Shown here piece after piece: positions 33,379 through 44,419 of a DNA stretch of 64,000 bases. The stretch is from the NCBI GenBank assembly GCA_009731375.1, contig BJOX01000145.1:549417-613416 (forward strand), in the 5' to 3' direction. Position numbers and translations under genes: made by a program. Each line of letters begins with the position of its first letter. The stretch's first letter is position 1. Origin of the DNA: Paulinella micropora. Its lineage: Eukaryota > Cercozoa > Imbricatea > Euglyphida. Below the pieces are notes generated by a model. That model was not told the DNA's origin and did not search any database. It worked only from the letters and a program-made list of their open reading frames with translations.

Positions 33379-35030
33379 GGAAACAAGAAAAATAAACAAA
33401 AGTTTCAAGTAGTATTTGATAATATGTAGACGATTCAAATTAACTGCCAGAGCATGCCATTCAGACTAGTTCAACTTCTTTAACTGTTATGTCACACTTG
33501 TCCGCAAAATCAGCGTAATTTTTGTGAAATGTCACGTTAAGCAGTAATTGTCACTGAACGTCACGTTAGTGTCAGTTATAGTGACAGTCCATTGAACGAA
33601 TTTGAAATTGAAGTTCTGAACTCTGACACATCCGCCGCTGAGCCTCAGGTTTTTGATTTTCGAATCAAAGTGATGATTGACTTTACGCAAGCACTGTTTT
33701 AACTTGAGGCTCCCCCTCTTTGACAGTGGAAATTGTTACTTATTTTTCCTTCCCACAATTAACTTTAGTATTATTGATAATATTAACCACTTCCCTTCTC
33801 TTACGCGCCTTCTCATAAGGAGTCAGTCTTCGGCCGGGCGTGCAGCGGCTTCCCAATGGACAATTTATTAATATAGTATTTAGTCCTGATCGGACTCTAC
33901 ATGTTTTACATAGTTGTTAATATTTCTGGTACTGGTGGCAGTCGGTTCCTTTATAGCGATGGACAAATTTGAAGGTCCGGGTAGGAAAACTAGCTTGTTA
34001 ACCGGAGGCTCCGGGATCCCAGTTGTCTACCACCATTTTTACTGGGTCACTGAGATTCAAAAGGGAAACCAACCTCACCAAATTGGTAATATAAGAACAT
34101 AAAGGCAATTCGCCACCAGTACCAGAAAATATGATATTATACAGGAATAATTATTCAATACTAAGTATTAAGTACTAAGGGTAATTCTTAGATACTGAGC
34201 CGTAACTGTATCATCCGGGTTATGCTGTAGTAGACTAGGATCTATTTGTAATTAATTTATCCAATGCTCCCTTAATTAGGGCCTAGGACATCTCAGCAAA
34301 GACGAAGCACGACGCATGAGGAGAATAAAGAGCAAAACCAACACCATCACAAGTGCAACACTACACAATACACAAGCGGTCTCATCCTATAGACACGGTG
34401 ACCGTGCCACAAACTTACAAGTTAATATCATGATTGTATTAATATCAGCGAAAATTTGCTAGTTCTGTCAGAATCCAGAAGCAACGTGACATTCATATTA
34501 TTAATAGAAATCCCATCAGCTGCTGAATCGACCCTAGCGAAAGGCTGTCCGGATATTAATACATGAACTTGAACCGTTGAAAGCATATCAGACAATCAAA
34601 ATCAAACATGGTTTAAATACATCAACATACCAGTTGAATGTACAAGAAACATTGCAGGACCTTACTTCGCTTCAAACGCCAAACACTAAATGTACGACAA
34701 AACATTATGAATTACCACTTGCTTAGCCTTACGCCAAGCACAAAGCGGTTGAACAGATAAAGTCGAAAGTTAAGTACGTAATACAGCAACTTATGATAAG
34801 TGTAAATAACCTCAACATCACCGCATGTAACTCAACAGGTAAAAGAAAATCAATGACGCCATGCATATGTATGCAAATCAACAATCATATGAAATAAAGG
34901 TTGAATATATGCTCACGCACATTTTAAAAAAAGGGTACCAATCTACGGTAAAATAGCCTTGAACACGGGCAGAAAGCACTGCCCTGAGGTCCTACTAAAA
35001 GAATGAGCAGTCAAAATAAAAGAAATCAAG
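33379..35030. other. AT-rich host DNA, no gene recognised
   Basis: No convincing frame. GTCAC/GTGAC words recur at 33520-33590. Nothing else structured was seen. Confidence 0.4.
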
Positions 35031-36950
35031 GAGAAAGCCGACGGTCGTTCCATAAATTTGACGCATGACCCCGGGCCGCCCGGGGGGACGACCCACCGTC
35101 CAGCCTCGCAGGGAACTCCCCCTGCCCCGCCGCCCGGCTGCGCCGTCCATGATTCAATGTTAACGTTCTTTCCCGAAACTTAGCGTCACAATAGCTCGCC
35201 ACCGCGCCATCTGCCAAGTGTGGCGCCATCCGCCGTAGCGACCATTAAACCAACAGCGAAGCTCCACCGTCCTCCCGCGCCTACCCGACGCGACACACAC
35301 TGCTAGGGCATAACGACCAACTCCTGGCTGAGAAAGGGTAACTGTTACACAACCGCGCTGCTGCGCCGCTGTCCCAAAAAAATGTTCATCGCGTGTCAAC
35401 ACCAACACGCCACCGTGCACAGAGACAATCCTGCCAGTGCCCAAAAGCACGACTCGGGCTACATACCGGCACACCTGCCACCGTCTAGCCCGTCTGCAAC
35501 CAGGGCTGACGAATGGGCCGAGGTCCGCAAACCTCCAAAGGCCCATGTCCATTTATCCCCTTTCCAAAGAACTTACTGAGGGCAAAACCTGTCCAATGTT
35601 TATGAGTCTACCATATCCACTAACTGCGGCTCATGCCGCCAATAACTCTACACCAAACTGTCGAGTTGACCGAGGTCATCACCGTGCCCTACAACCGGGG
35701 TCACCGCCGCCGTCCAAACGAAAACAGGACGAAAGCCAACCGCAGACTAACCAAACTAGGTCTCGGCTCCAGGGCCTGGCGCCTCCCTCCGCCACGCTCG
35801 CTGAGTAGCTCCCCCGAACCTGTGGCTCACACTACAACAGCACACACAAGATGTGCCTCTCGCTCGAAGCCGTAACAGAAGAACAAAATCCCTTCATTTG
35901 AAATGAAATAAAGAACGCTCACGAGTAGGAGGGGAGGCAGCCTGATTTGGGATCTGTCACTGAGACAGACCCACCGTTGAACCTTGCCATCGTCGCCGCT
36001 TCTCCACGCCGTAGCCGCGCAGCCGACGATTTCACCAAAAGAACCGCCGCCTATGGGCCCAACGTACGCGCGCCAACTAAAAGTTAATATTCCACCAAGC
36101 CAGCAATTGGCACAGCTGTCCGAGCCGAAAACAAGCGCTCCACTTAGCCCCAGCAAGGAGCTGAAAGTCACGCAATATCCAAAAATGATTCACAAAACCA
36201 GTCTGGGCAACACCGCCGAACATAAACATCAACCGTGGGTCCACTCATTGCCCTAGTCGACCATAATGCATCCGGGCCTAAACAAATCAATCACTGACCG
36301 ATGGAATAAATCAAATGTCCTTCCAGGCACAGGCGAACTGCCCCGTCGCACAAACGGCAGCCTAAGCGCCACCCTAATCAAACCGAGGCGCTACCGCAGT
36401 CTATCCTGCACCTTGCGAACAAACCGACTCCGTCGCCCCGTGCCGAACCAAAGAACACTGCCATAAAAAGCAAGCAGATCGTGATGCCTTGCAGCCAACC
36501 TGAAGGCTGCACACCACCTCTTCCAAAAAAGGGTGCCAAATACGTCATCCAACCGAAAAGCCGGCGTGACATCCACCAAAGAACCAAACTGATAACCAAA
36601 GTAACTGAAATAAACGTACTGTCCTACAGGATCTCCAACGGTGCACACCGCAGGAGTCAACACACCGCTAGGTACTAAAACGACAATCCAAATGTTCAAC
36701 CGGTTGGCCTCGAACTGGCCAACAAACATCACACAACAACCCTAAATGTCCGACATTCCCAAGCTCCAAGACCGAGCTATGTCCCCCCAACCTTGGCCAA
36801 GGACCCAAAGAAATTTCCAGTGCTGAGCCTCGTTCCAAAAAGCTCCCGCACCAATATTAGAGCAGGTGAAATACCAGTAAATAGCAGAGAGGTCACTTCG
36901 TTTATTTACGTAATTTCGAACTCTTTGCAGGCTTTGATGCAACTTACGAT
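35031..36950 (-). pseudogene. GC-rich block with decayed non-LTR (LINE) retrotransposon
   Basis: A GC-rich island in AT-rich DNA with several short frames. On the minus strand at 36391-36732, YFGYQFGSLVDVTPAFRLDD and FGTLFWKRW...LLAFYGSVLWFGTG resemble the post-RT 'YLGS...FGxLxxxxW...LxxxxVLPxLLYGxETW' pattern of LINE elements. Stops and lost residues show decay. The rest of the block is probably the same relic, but no RT catalytic box (YADD) is visible. Tentative. Confidence 0.4.
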
Positions 36951-39043
36951 CAAGTGTAGAACGTAGATGTGAGGTCTCCAGTTCTCAAACGGATACTGTC
37001 TTTCTGTTCGAGTTATCATTTATAAACGGTGAATTGATTTGGGAGGCCTAGGCGAAAATGACTGGGAACGGCGAAAATGACAGTCAAACATTGCGTTTCC
37101 CTCCCTTGTCCACAAATTTACCGTAACGTGCGTGTTTCACTGAAAATCGCGGAAAGGTAGTATATGGAGGAAAAGGGCAATAGTCGATCTTTTCTTAAAA
37201 GATCTTTGACTTAATCGTTTGTAATCATTTCTGAACGGAATCGAAAACTAGTTAGTAAGGTCGAAACGTCGTGCAGAGGAGAATCTGATGAACCAGTCAA
37301 AAAGAGTGACTTATCAACTGTTAAGGTTTGGTCGGTCGTTAAGGTGCTCAGTCTGATATATTCTATAAGTGCAGGAGGCCTCGGTCAGTTGCAGCCTTAC
37401 CGCCAGGATTAAAAAATTTCCTTGATTTAAACCTATAGAAAAAGTTATTGCTATTAAAAAAGACAAATTTCTATTTATGAAAAAAATTCAACATATGAAA
37501 AAAGTAAAAGATATAAAAAAAATTAAAGTTATAAATATTTAAAAAGTATAACTTGCAGCTATTAAAAAATTTCAAAATATGGAAAAAGTTATAGTAGAAA
37601 AAAAGATAAAAATCACGTGAAAGATCTTTTTTTATAGAAAGAACTTTTTTTAAATAAAGAATTTTTTATAAATTAGTTGAACCTTTAAAAAAAATTAACT
37701 CTTCTGTAGGCGCAGATAGATAAATATGTGCTACTTTATTAATATCCAGTGTCAGTCCAGACACAATTGAAGATTGTTCATATTAATAACACTCTTAACC
37801 TGATAATGATAATATTACTAAAAAGGTCCGTTACCTTTTCAGGTCAGAATATATTATCGTTAGACCGGACAAAGGGAACTGGCTGGTGTTTGCCTTGGTT
37901 GTTTTTGGGCTTCGCTAGTCTCCCACATTTTCCCACCATCTTTGATCTTTATTTATATAAGTGAAGAAGATTGTGCTACTGGCGAAGTTGTTGAATTTGG
38001 TTGAGTAAAAGGATAAGCATCAATAAATATATTCTTTTGACATCGAACCGGCAAGTCCCATACCTGTTTTCCTTTACGCCAAATTTGACACTTCGCTATC
38101 CCTATTCTTTGCAACGTATAAATAAGGAGAAAGGATCCACTGCAAAAGATAGATAGAGGAATACGGGGAGGAGAGGACGTGTGTGCTCTGTTCCTATTTG
38201 CTCATTTTCTGCCAATTATCAAGGCGAGAACGTGTGGCAAACAGACACGTACGACTCAATCTCTGTTGACACCTATACACACCCACCCACTATCTTCTCC
38301 TCCCGCACAATAAACCAATCGTACACACAGTGTGAGGACACAACAGGGAGATAGGAGAGATGGGTAGAGTGTAGATGGTTGGGTGGCAAAGGGAGCAAAC
38401 GTATACGACAGTAACGAACTCCTACACACACCTACAAACCACGTCATATCCTCTATCCATCATCCGAAACAGACTGCACAGACAATCAATTTTGTCTTCC
38501 AACAACAACACTCACTTGTTCTGTCATTTCGTGCCTACTTCCAAGGATCCAAAGTGCACAAGGGAGTAGAGAGCAGACATAGACAGACAGAAAACAGAAA
38601 ACGAGTGCTGTGCACCAAAGTCTGATTGTGCAAACTAGCCCATACTCAGCCCCTCCATTGCAGCCAATTTGCAGGGGGTAGGGAGGCTAGTTAGTGGGAA
38701 TATAGGCCGGACAAAAGGAGTTAGAGTGACGTCAGCCAGACGTTTCATTTGTTCATTTTTGGCGATTCCAATTTCGTCGAAAATTTCAAGCAACAAATCA
38801 CTCTCCTACCTCCACACTTCACTCCCTCCTCACCCACCTATATCCAACAGGTAACCTAGGGTCAGGGAAAGGATTTCAAAGCAGTGCTCCTATTGTGGCT
38901 TACTAAGGAGTCCTTACCTACTTCGCACTCGGTAGGTTCGTTCTACCCTACACACACAGAACTTTCTTAGCGGAAAAGGGAAACTAAGGAGTCCCAACCA
39001 GGGATTGGACACCCTACCGTGGGGTCCAAACGATAAACAAGGC
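36951..39043. other. Host DNA left of E2, no gene recognised
   Basis: Includes an extremely A/T-rich stretch of AAAAAGTTATA-like words (37420-37700) and ordinary host sequence. No frame with domain-like features. CTAAGGAGTCC occurs twice near 38903 and 38984. Confidence 0.4.
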
Positions 39044-39049
39044 TTGAGC
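39044..39049. repeat. Left target-site duplication of provirus E2 (TTGAGC)
   Basis: Exact hexamer repeated at 60364-60369, outside both TIR ends. No homopolymer ambiguity, so the boundary is certain to the base. Confidence 0.95.
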
Positions 39050-39201
39050 AGTAGATGATACACAATTTCTCGGCAAGAATTTTTGCAAATTCTCGCCTTC
39101 AAATTGTGTGTCGCACCCCCTCCTATGGATTTCGCAGTAAAATAAATACAAAGAAACAAAAACAACCAAATAGCCTTCTATAGCACACTACAAGAAAACA
39201 T
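39050..39201. repeat. Left terminal inverted repeat of E2
   Basis: Matches the reverse complement of 60212-60363 with few changes. Unrelated in sequence to the E1 TIR, so the two elements have different ends despite shared virion genes. Confidence 0.93.
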
Positions 39202-39254
39202 ATATGACATATTTTTATTTATCATTTAAAGAATTACAAGTGTCATAATATAGA

Positions 39255-39713
39255 ATGAGTGAGAGAACAATCAGAAAAGTTTCAAAAGGCGGAATATGTA
39301 TTCAAAAAAATGAAATCGTTATAAGGTGGAGAGAAAATGGCGAACAAAAAAGAAAAATAATTTACATTGGAAAAAAGAGGACAAAGGAAGAAGCAGAAAA
39401 GCAAGCAAGGGAGTTTTACGAAAAGGAAGTATTATCAAAATACGAAGAAGATAATAAAAATACGGATTACAATCAATTATCAAAGCAAAAGAAGTCAGAA
39501 TGGAGAAAGGAAAAAATTAAAGAAAAATATACATGTGTTTGTGGAAAAACGATAGGAATATACGGCAAATACACACACGAAAAAACACAATTTCATAGAG
39601 ACTTCTTTGCGGAGAAAGAAGAAATCATGTTAGGCGGTCGTAAAGTAATTCGTATAGCATATAGAAACGATGACATTGAAAGATATTACGAAAATAAAAA
39701 AACAAATAATTAA
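39255..39713 (+). CDS. Basic protein with CxCG...H...H zinc motif
   Basis: 152 aa, intact. It starts MSERTIRKVSKGGICIQKNE. The N-terminal half (IRWRENGEQKRKIIYIGKKR, EEAEKQAREFYE) resembles small AP2-like/integrase-type DNA-binding folds in layout. Then YTCVCGKTIGIYGKYTHEK and FHRDFF form a C-x-C-G...H...H motif like the end of the E1 GIY-YIG protein. DNA binding is likely but inferred. First gene after the left TIR. Confidence 0.65.
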   Translation: MSERTIRKVSKGGICIQKNEIVIRWRENGEQKRKIIYIGKKRTKEEAEKQAREFYEKEVLSKYEEDNKNTDYNQLSKQKKSEWRKEKIKEKYTCVCGKTIGIYGKYTHEKTQFHRDFFAEKEEIMLGGRKVIRIAYRNDDIERYYENKKTNN

Positions 39714-39750
39714 TTTTATTTTAAACAAATATTATTTATATGTATATAAT

Positions 39751-40029
39751 ATGACAACGACGAGAGTTGTGGGTGTTTCATTTGATGGGAGACAAGATAA
39801 TATTTCTTATCTCCGAAAATGTAGTGAAAAAGTTTTTATTCAACACGAGCCAGAAAACAAATTTGATAAAAATGCGATAAAGGTTGAAACAGAAAGCGGA
39901 AAGCAACTCGGATATATCAGCAAGCACTTAGCAGAAACTCTAAAGATTAAAGGAAGGAAACAAGTATATTATTCAATCTATGGAGGAGGGGCAGGAAAAC
40001 ATTATGGAATTGAAATTACTATACCTTGA
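39751..40029 (+). CDS. HIRAN-domain protein
   Basis: 92 aa, essentially one domain: RVVGVSFDGRQDNISYLRKC, then VFIQHEPENKFDKNAIKVET, GKQLGYISKHLAETL. This is the HIRAN pattern (VxGxxFxxRQ...EPxNxxDxNAIxV...GYI). HIRAN domains bind 3' single-stranded DNA ends at stalled forks in Rad5/HLTF proteins. A stand-alone copy next to the polymerase suggests a role in replication or repair. ATG chosen at 39751 because the domain starts there and TATATAAT lies 2 nt upstream; an upstream in-frame start at 39670 overlaps the preceding gene. Confidence 0.8.
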   Translation: MTTTRVVGVSFDGRQDNISYLRKCSEKVFIQHEPENKFDKNAIKVETESGKQLGYISKHLAETLKIKGRKQVYYSIYGGGAGKHYGIEITIP

Positions 40030-40090
40030 TACAAACAAACAATATTTAATATATATTAAAGATTATTTTTTTTATTATATATACACAAAG

Positions 40091-40312
40091 ATGGGTAGAA
40101 AACCGATATACAAAACACCAGAAGAGAAGAAGGAAGCCTTACGGAGAAAGGCGAGAGAGTTTATACAAAAAGATCCAGAGAGACATAGACAAAAGTCAAT
40201 GGAGTATTACAACCAAAATAAAGCAATAATAGCGGAAAGGAGAAAGAAAAAAAGAGATGAAGTGAAGCAAGCATTACTTAAGTTGAAAAGAATGGAGGAG
40301 GCAATGAAATGA
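40091..40312 (+). CDS. Small charged protein (RKPIY family)
   Basis: 73 aa, start chosen at MGRKPIYKTPEEKKEALRRK. YYNQNKAIIAERRKKKRDE matches the E1 protein at 6372-6575 in layout. A TATATATAC box precedes the ATG by about 12 nt. Lys/Arg/Glu-rich and helical; function unknown. Confidence 0.65.
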   Translation: MGRKPIYKTPEEKKEALRRKAREFIQKDPERHRQKSMEYYNQNKAIIAERRKKKRDEVKQALLKLKRMEEAMK

Positions 40313-40408
40313 ATTTCTATTTAAATATAAGAAATTATTATATATATTTATAACAGATAATTTATTATTATTTTTTATAATTTTTATAACCGCATTGATA
40401 TAAAAAGT

Positions 40409-43351
40409 ATGCCACCACCCCTTCCATCAGCACCAAGACCAAGTGAAAATGTGAGGGAACTATTGAAGACTAGAGCACATTTGCGGGAAACTAAGACAAG
40501 AGAAGCGAAGAAGCGAGAGGTAAAACTAGTAGAACTAAGACCAATAAAAAACAGAGGTATAAATGGATATACATACCCCTTCAAAGACCTTGACATTAAC
40601 TTCTATGATATGGATGCGATTGAAATATCAATTATGAGAGCAGTGAAGGATGCTAAAAATAGAGATTTGACAAACGAAGCAAGTCTTAATGTTAAGTTTG
40701 GTTATATGACGGATATTGATGATGAAAAGTTTTATAGATGGAAAACTTTCAATTCAGTTAAGTTAAAAGACATGGATGACTTGTTTCGTGATATATATCT
40801 ATACAACGAACAAAATCTTGAAGCCAGTGCGAATGGATATGATAGAGTTATTCAACGTATGATTATTCAAATTATTCAAGAAGATGGAGGTGGATGTAAT
40901 CTCTCAGGGAGTGATAAGAAACATAAAACAGATGAAGGAATTCATATTAATCCAAGGAGTAAGGATAATAATTGTTTCTTCTATGTTTTTAAGGATATAT
41001 TAAATTTACCAATGAAAGGTAAATCAAAACTCAATAAAAAAGTATGTAATGATATTAGGCAAGAATTCAACCTTGAACATAATTCATATATACCACTTTC
41101 AATAGGATATGAAATCTTAAAAAAATATTGTATTGAAGGTAAGTATTTTGAATTGACTGATGCGACAACCAAACAGACATTCAAAAACTATGAAGACCCT
41201 TTAATATCCGCGGATGTGCTTTGCTATCTAAGTAAGGGACATTATATGAGTTTTATAAAAAGAAATAAAAATAGGTGTCCAGATTGCTTTTCAACTTATT
41301 TTAATAAGCACACTTGTAATATTAAGCGACAGACTTATGCAGCGGCTAAATTAAGGAAACAAAAAGACCGCTATGAAAGTTTATTAACAACCTTTAAGGA
41401 GATGAGTTATAATAATCAAGATGAGATTTTTCATTATGATTTAGAAACATATAGAAATACGCTTGAAATCCATGACGCGTATATAGCAGGTTATACGATT
41501 GCGGATATTGGTTTTAAATATGTTGCTGGCGATGATTGTATTTCAAAACTCATTGATATAATCTTTCAATATGCGGAAGACTTAGCGAAAAGAAAACCAA
41601 AAGCAACATTTTATGTTAATGCTTTTAATGGTAGTAAATTTGACCATTACTTCTTACAAAAAGAATTTATTAAAAGAAAGATAAAAAGCACACCTTTAAT
41701 CAATAACGGGGCGATAATTTCAATGGAATACAAAAATATGAAATTCTGGGACTTGTCTAAGCACACAGAAGGGAGCCTTAAAAAGAACCTTGAAAGTTTG
41801 GGATGTAATGTTTTAAAAGGCGATTTTGACCATGAAAAAGCGAAACGATGGGAAGAAATGGGCGATGATATGAAAAAAGAATGTTTATTGTATCTAGAAA
41901 AAGATGTTATGGGATTGAAGGAACTATACGAAACACTAAATAAACCGATATATGAAGAACATAAAACGAACTTATCGGAGTTTATGTCTACGTCTTCTTT
42001 AACCTTTAAACTTTGGAAAAAGAAAATTGATAAACAATACATAATTCAACTTCCAAAGTTAGAACAAGAAGCGGATTTTAGAAAAGAATTATATGGGGCA
42101 AGGACTTATCCAAGCAAGAGGAGATTTATATCCGAACAATATCAAAAATACACAAACGGCGAAATTGACTTTGATGAGGTTAAAGATTATCTTATTGATG
42201 CGGATGTTGTAAGTCTTTATCCAACGGCAATGCTTGAAAATTATATGACGGGCGAAATTAAGAAATGCGAAGGAGAAATGAAAGGGAAACTCGGGATATA
42301 TAATGTTGATTACATATCTCCAAAAAATCTATTACACCCGCGAGTGCCATTCCGTGATAGCAAAGGTTGTTTAAAGTGGGAATTAAGAGATATGAAAGAC
42401 CAATGGCTTACTTCTGTTGATATTGAAGATATGATTGAACTTGGATATCAAGTCAAAATCATTCGTGGCTATTATACAGAAGGAGCCGAACCAGTATTCA
42501 AAGATTACATATTAGAGTTATTTAAACGAAAACAAAATTCAAAAAAAGGCACACCGCAGTATTTATTAGCAAAGTTATTTATGAATGCTTTATACGGAAA
42601 GACAATTCAAAGACCGATTAGTTCTGTGAGCAAATTCATAACAAAAAATCATGAGTATTGGAAATTCTGGGCTAAACATGTGATAACCGATATTGAAAAG
42701 TTTGAAGAGGCTAATGGTGAATTATGGTTAATTTCTGGTATTCCAAGAGATGACAAATTGAAAGAAGAAAAAATTACAAAGCCCACTCACTGTGGGGCAT
42801 TTATCCTAGCATACAGCAGACGAATTATGTATAAGTATATGACTGAAGCCAATCCAAACAACGACCCCGACAGAGATTATTATTATACAGATACAGACAT
42901 CATTCAAAGCCATGTAAGAAACATTGAACGGATTAAAAGATTTAGGGATAAAACAATCGGCGGAATGGATGATGACCTTGGAACAGATTGTAAAATAATA
43001 AGAGGAATATGGGTAGCACCAAAATTGTATATGTTGGAGTATGTAAAGAAAGGGGAAGAAAAAGGTAAAACTCATTTCCACTTTAGAGGAAAAGGTTTGG
43101 ATTTGAAAAAATTAAATTCAACCGCTTATGAATTAATGGATAAGGGTGAAAGTTTAACTAATACCAGAGACTTTATAATGAAGAAAATACATACTAGCAG
43201 AAACAGCAAACAACAACATATTGAACACTTTAGCATACACCACCAAAAGAATGTAGTAAAAGTAGTTAATAAAACAAGATGGTGCGGCCGTGAGTTTATC
43301 AACGAAAATGATAGTATCCCTTACGGCTTCGTGTCCTCTCTTAAAAAATAA
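40409..43351 (+). CDS. polB: Family B DNA polymerase (protein-primed type), intact
   Basis: 980 aa. Exonuclease: FHYDLETYR (Exo I, about residue 343), NAFNGSKFDHYFL (Exo II) and YLEKDVMGL (Exo III). Polymerase: DADVVSLYPTAM (motif A, about 597), LLAKLFMNALYGKT (motif B) and YYTDTDIIQSH (motif C, about 826). The insert between motifs A and B is where TPR1/TPR2 regions of protein-primed enzymes lie. The N-terminal 300 residues contain DNNCFFYVFKDIL and GHYMSF, reminiscent of OTU-type cysteine proteases. All catalytic Asp are present. It replicates the linear genome with terminal protein on the TIR ends (family knowledge). The slot is filled in E1 by a different enzyme. Confidence 0.95.
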   Translation: MPPPLPSAPRPSENVRELLKTRAHLRETKTREAKKREVKLVELRPIKNRGINGYTYPFKDLDINFYDMDAIEISIMRAVKDAKNRDLTNEASLNVKFGYMTDIDDEKFYRWKTFNSVKLKDMDDLFRDIYLYNEQNLEASANGYDRVIQRMIIQIIQEDGGGCNLSGSDKKHKTDEGIHINPRSKDNNCFFYVFKDILNLPMKGKSKLNKKVCNDIRQEFNLEHNSYIPLSIGYEILKKYCIEGKYFELTDATTKQTFKNYEDPLISADVLCYLSKGHYMSFIKRNKNRCPDCFSTYFNKHTCNIKRQTYAAAKLRKQKDRYESLLTTFKEMSYNNQDEIFHYDLETYRNTLEIHDAYIAGYTIADIGFKYVAGDDCISKLIDIIFQYAEDLAKRKPKATFYVNAFNGSKFDHYFLQKEFIKRKIKSTPLINNGAIISMEYKNMKFWDLSKHTEGSLKKNLESLGCNVLKGDFDHEKAKRWEEMGDDMKKECLLYLEKDVMGLKELYETLNKPIYEEHKTNLSEFMSTSSLTFKLWKKKIDKQYIIQLPKLEQEADFRKELYGARTYPSKRRFISEQYQKYTNGEIDFDEVKDYLIDADVVSLYPTAMLENYMTGEIKKCEGEMKGKLGIYNVDYISPKNLLHPRVPFRDSKGCLKWELRDMKDQWLTSVDIEDMIELGYQVKIIRGYYTEGAEPVFKDYILELFKRKQNSKKGTPQYLLAKLFMNALYGKTIQRPISSVSKFITKNHEYWKFWAKHVITDIEKFEEANGELWLISGIPRDDKLKEEKITKPTHCGAFILAYSRRIMYKYMTEANPNNDPDRDYYYTDTDIIQSHVRNIERIKRFRDKTIGGMDDDLGTDCKIIRGIWVAPKLYMLEYVKKGEEKGKTHFHFRGKGLDLKKLNSTAYELMDKGESLTNTRDFIMKKIHTSRNSKQQHIEHFSIHHQKNVVKVVNKTRWCGREFINENDSIPYGFVSSLKK

Positions 43352-43411
43352 AAATGATAAACAAATAATTAATTTTTTTTCAATAAATTTTTTACCACTC
43401 TATATAGACCA

Positions 43412-43699
43412 ATGACAACCCTCACCAGACTATCTGAAAAATTTGGACGACTTTCAATTGAGAAGAATAAGGAATTCTTTTCAGTAAGAGATGTCCAACA
43501 GATGATTGACGAAGAAATTAAGGCAATTGAAAAAAGTAGAGAAGGCAAGCCAAAGGATACTTTTCCATTTGGTAAATATAAAGGCAAGAAAATTCAAGAT
43601 GTTGCAACTATTGATAAACCATACCTTGAATGGGTTATGAAACAGCCGTGGTTTGATAAATTTACTGACATTAAAAGTGAAGTAAAAAAATATATATGA
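43412..43699 (+). CDS. Small FGKYKGK-type protein (DUF3820/ExoX C-terminal-like)
   Basis: 95 aa, intact: MTTLTRLSEKFGRLSIEKNK, FFSVRDVQQMIDEEIKAIE, FPFGKYKGKKIQDVATIDKP and EWVMKQPWF. A TATATAGACCAATG start context matches the other TATA-led genes. Same gene follows the polymerase in E1 (broken). Its stop codon overlaps the first intergenic cassette. Confidence 0.7.
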   Translation: MTTLTRLSEKFGRLSIEKNKEFFSVRDVQQMIDEEIKAIEKSREGKPKDTFPFGKYKGKKIQDVATIDKPYLEWVMKQPWFDKFTDIKSEVKKYI

Positions 43700-43808
43700 T
43701 ATTTTGTTCTGACTTCGTCATCACAAAACATCGTTTTCTTTTAATTATTTTTTACTTTAATTATTTCGATGTTTTATGAAGATATTAAAAATATCTGAAT
43801 AAAATATC
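43698..43808. repeat. E2 intergenic cassette 1
   Basis: Begins GATATTTTGTTCTGACTTCG, has AAACATCG, an AT-rich centre, then CGATGTTT and ends AAAATATC. The two halves are imperfect inverted repeats. It fills the whole spacer between two rightward genes and ends just before TATATATATC-ATG. Confidence 0.8.
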
Positions 43809-43819
43809 TTATATATATC

Positions 43820-44386
43820 ATGGCCGAACTAAGCACCAAACAAGACTACTTGAATGAAATTGAAAAATGGAACCTTGATGTTTCTATTAAAAAGCCGACA
43901 ATTAAATGGACTAAGCCTGATATTGTTTCTTTCTATGAGCAATACAAACCCCGAGATGACAATGTGAAAGTAGTTATTCCATTGGAGACCATAACGGACA
44001 ACTCCAACGTAGTTGAAGATGTGTCCTTCGGACAACATGCGACCTTCTGTCAGCAAGAAGAGAGCACTCCTTTTAAGGCGACTGAGGGAGGGGGTTACAC
44101 CCCCTACCATACCCCCGCGGGTTTGGAAAGGGACAAAGTCCCTTCCACGGGAATTACGGAAATAAAGGCTAATGTAGGAGAAGAGATAGCGACTGCTACA
44201 TGTACAGAAGAAGGATGTATATTAAATAAAGAACCTTGTAAAGAGTGTAAGAAAAAAAATGTGTTATCAGTTTCAATTGACGATGATAGATTTTGCGATG
44301 TGGCATGTGTGCTTTCATTTCTAGAAAAAAATGAAGAAATGAATGAAGTTAGAAAAAATAATTTTATCAAGTATTTTAAAAAGTGA
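43820..44386 (+). CDS. Cys-rich protein with GC-rich in-frame insert
   Basis: 188 aa. N-terminus AELSTKQDYLNEIEKWNLDV with WTKPDIVSFYEQY, a small helical fold. The C-terminus has CTEEGCILNKEPCKECKKK and FCDVACVLSFL, a likely zinc-binding FCxxxC module shared with E1 26166-26378. The middle (about 44080-44155) is abruptly GC-rich and palindromic but keeps the frame. Unique TATATATATC box before the ATG. Function unknown. Confidence 0.6.
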   Translation: MAELSTKQDYLNEIEKWNLDVSIKKPTIKWTKPDIVSFYEQYKPRDDNVKVVIPLETITDNSNVVEDVSFGQHATFCQQEESTPFKATEGGGYTPYHTPAGLERDKVPSTGITEIKANVGEEIATATCTEEGCILNKEPCKECKKKNVLSVSIDDDRFCDVACVLSFLEKNEEMNEVRKNNFIKYFKK

Positions 44387-44419
44387 TATTTGGAAAATCC
44401 ACGATTCATTTTTTTTTCA

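Noticed and set aside
35031-36800. GC-rich block as a host gene with CpG island
   Set aside because: No long frame on either strand; the best matching pattern is a decayed LINE C-terminal region.
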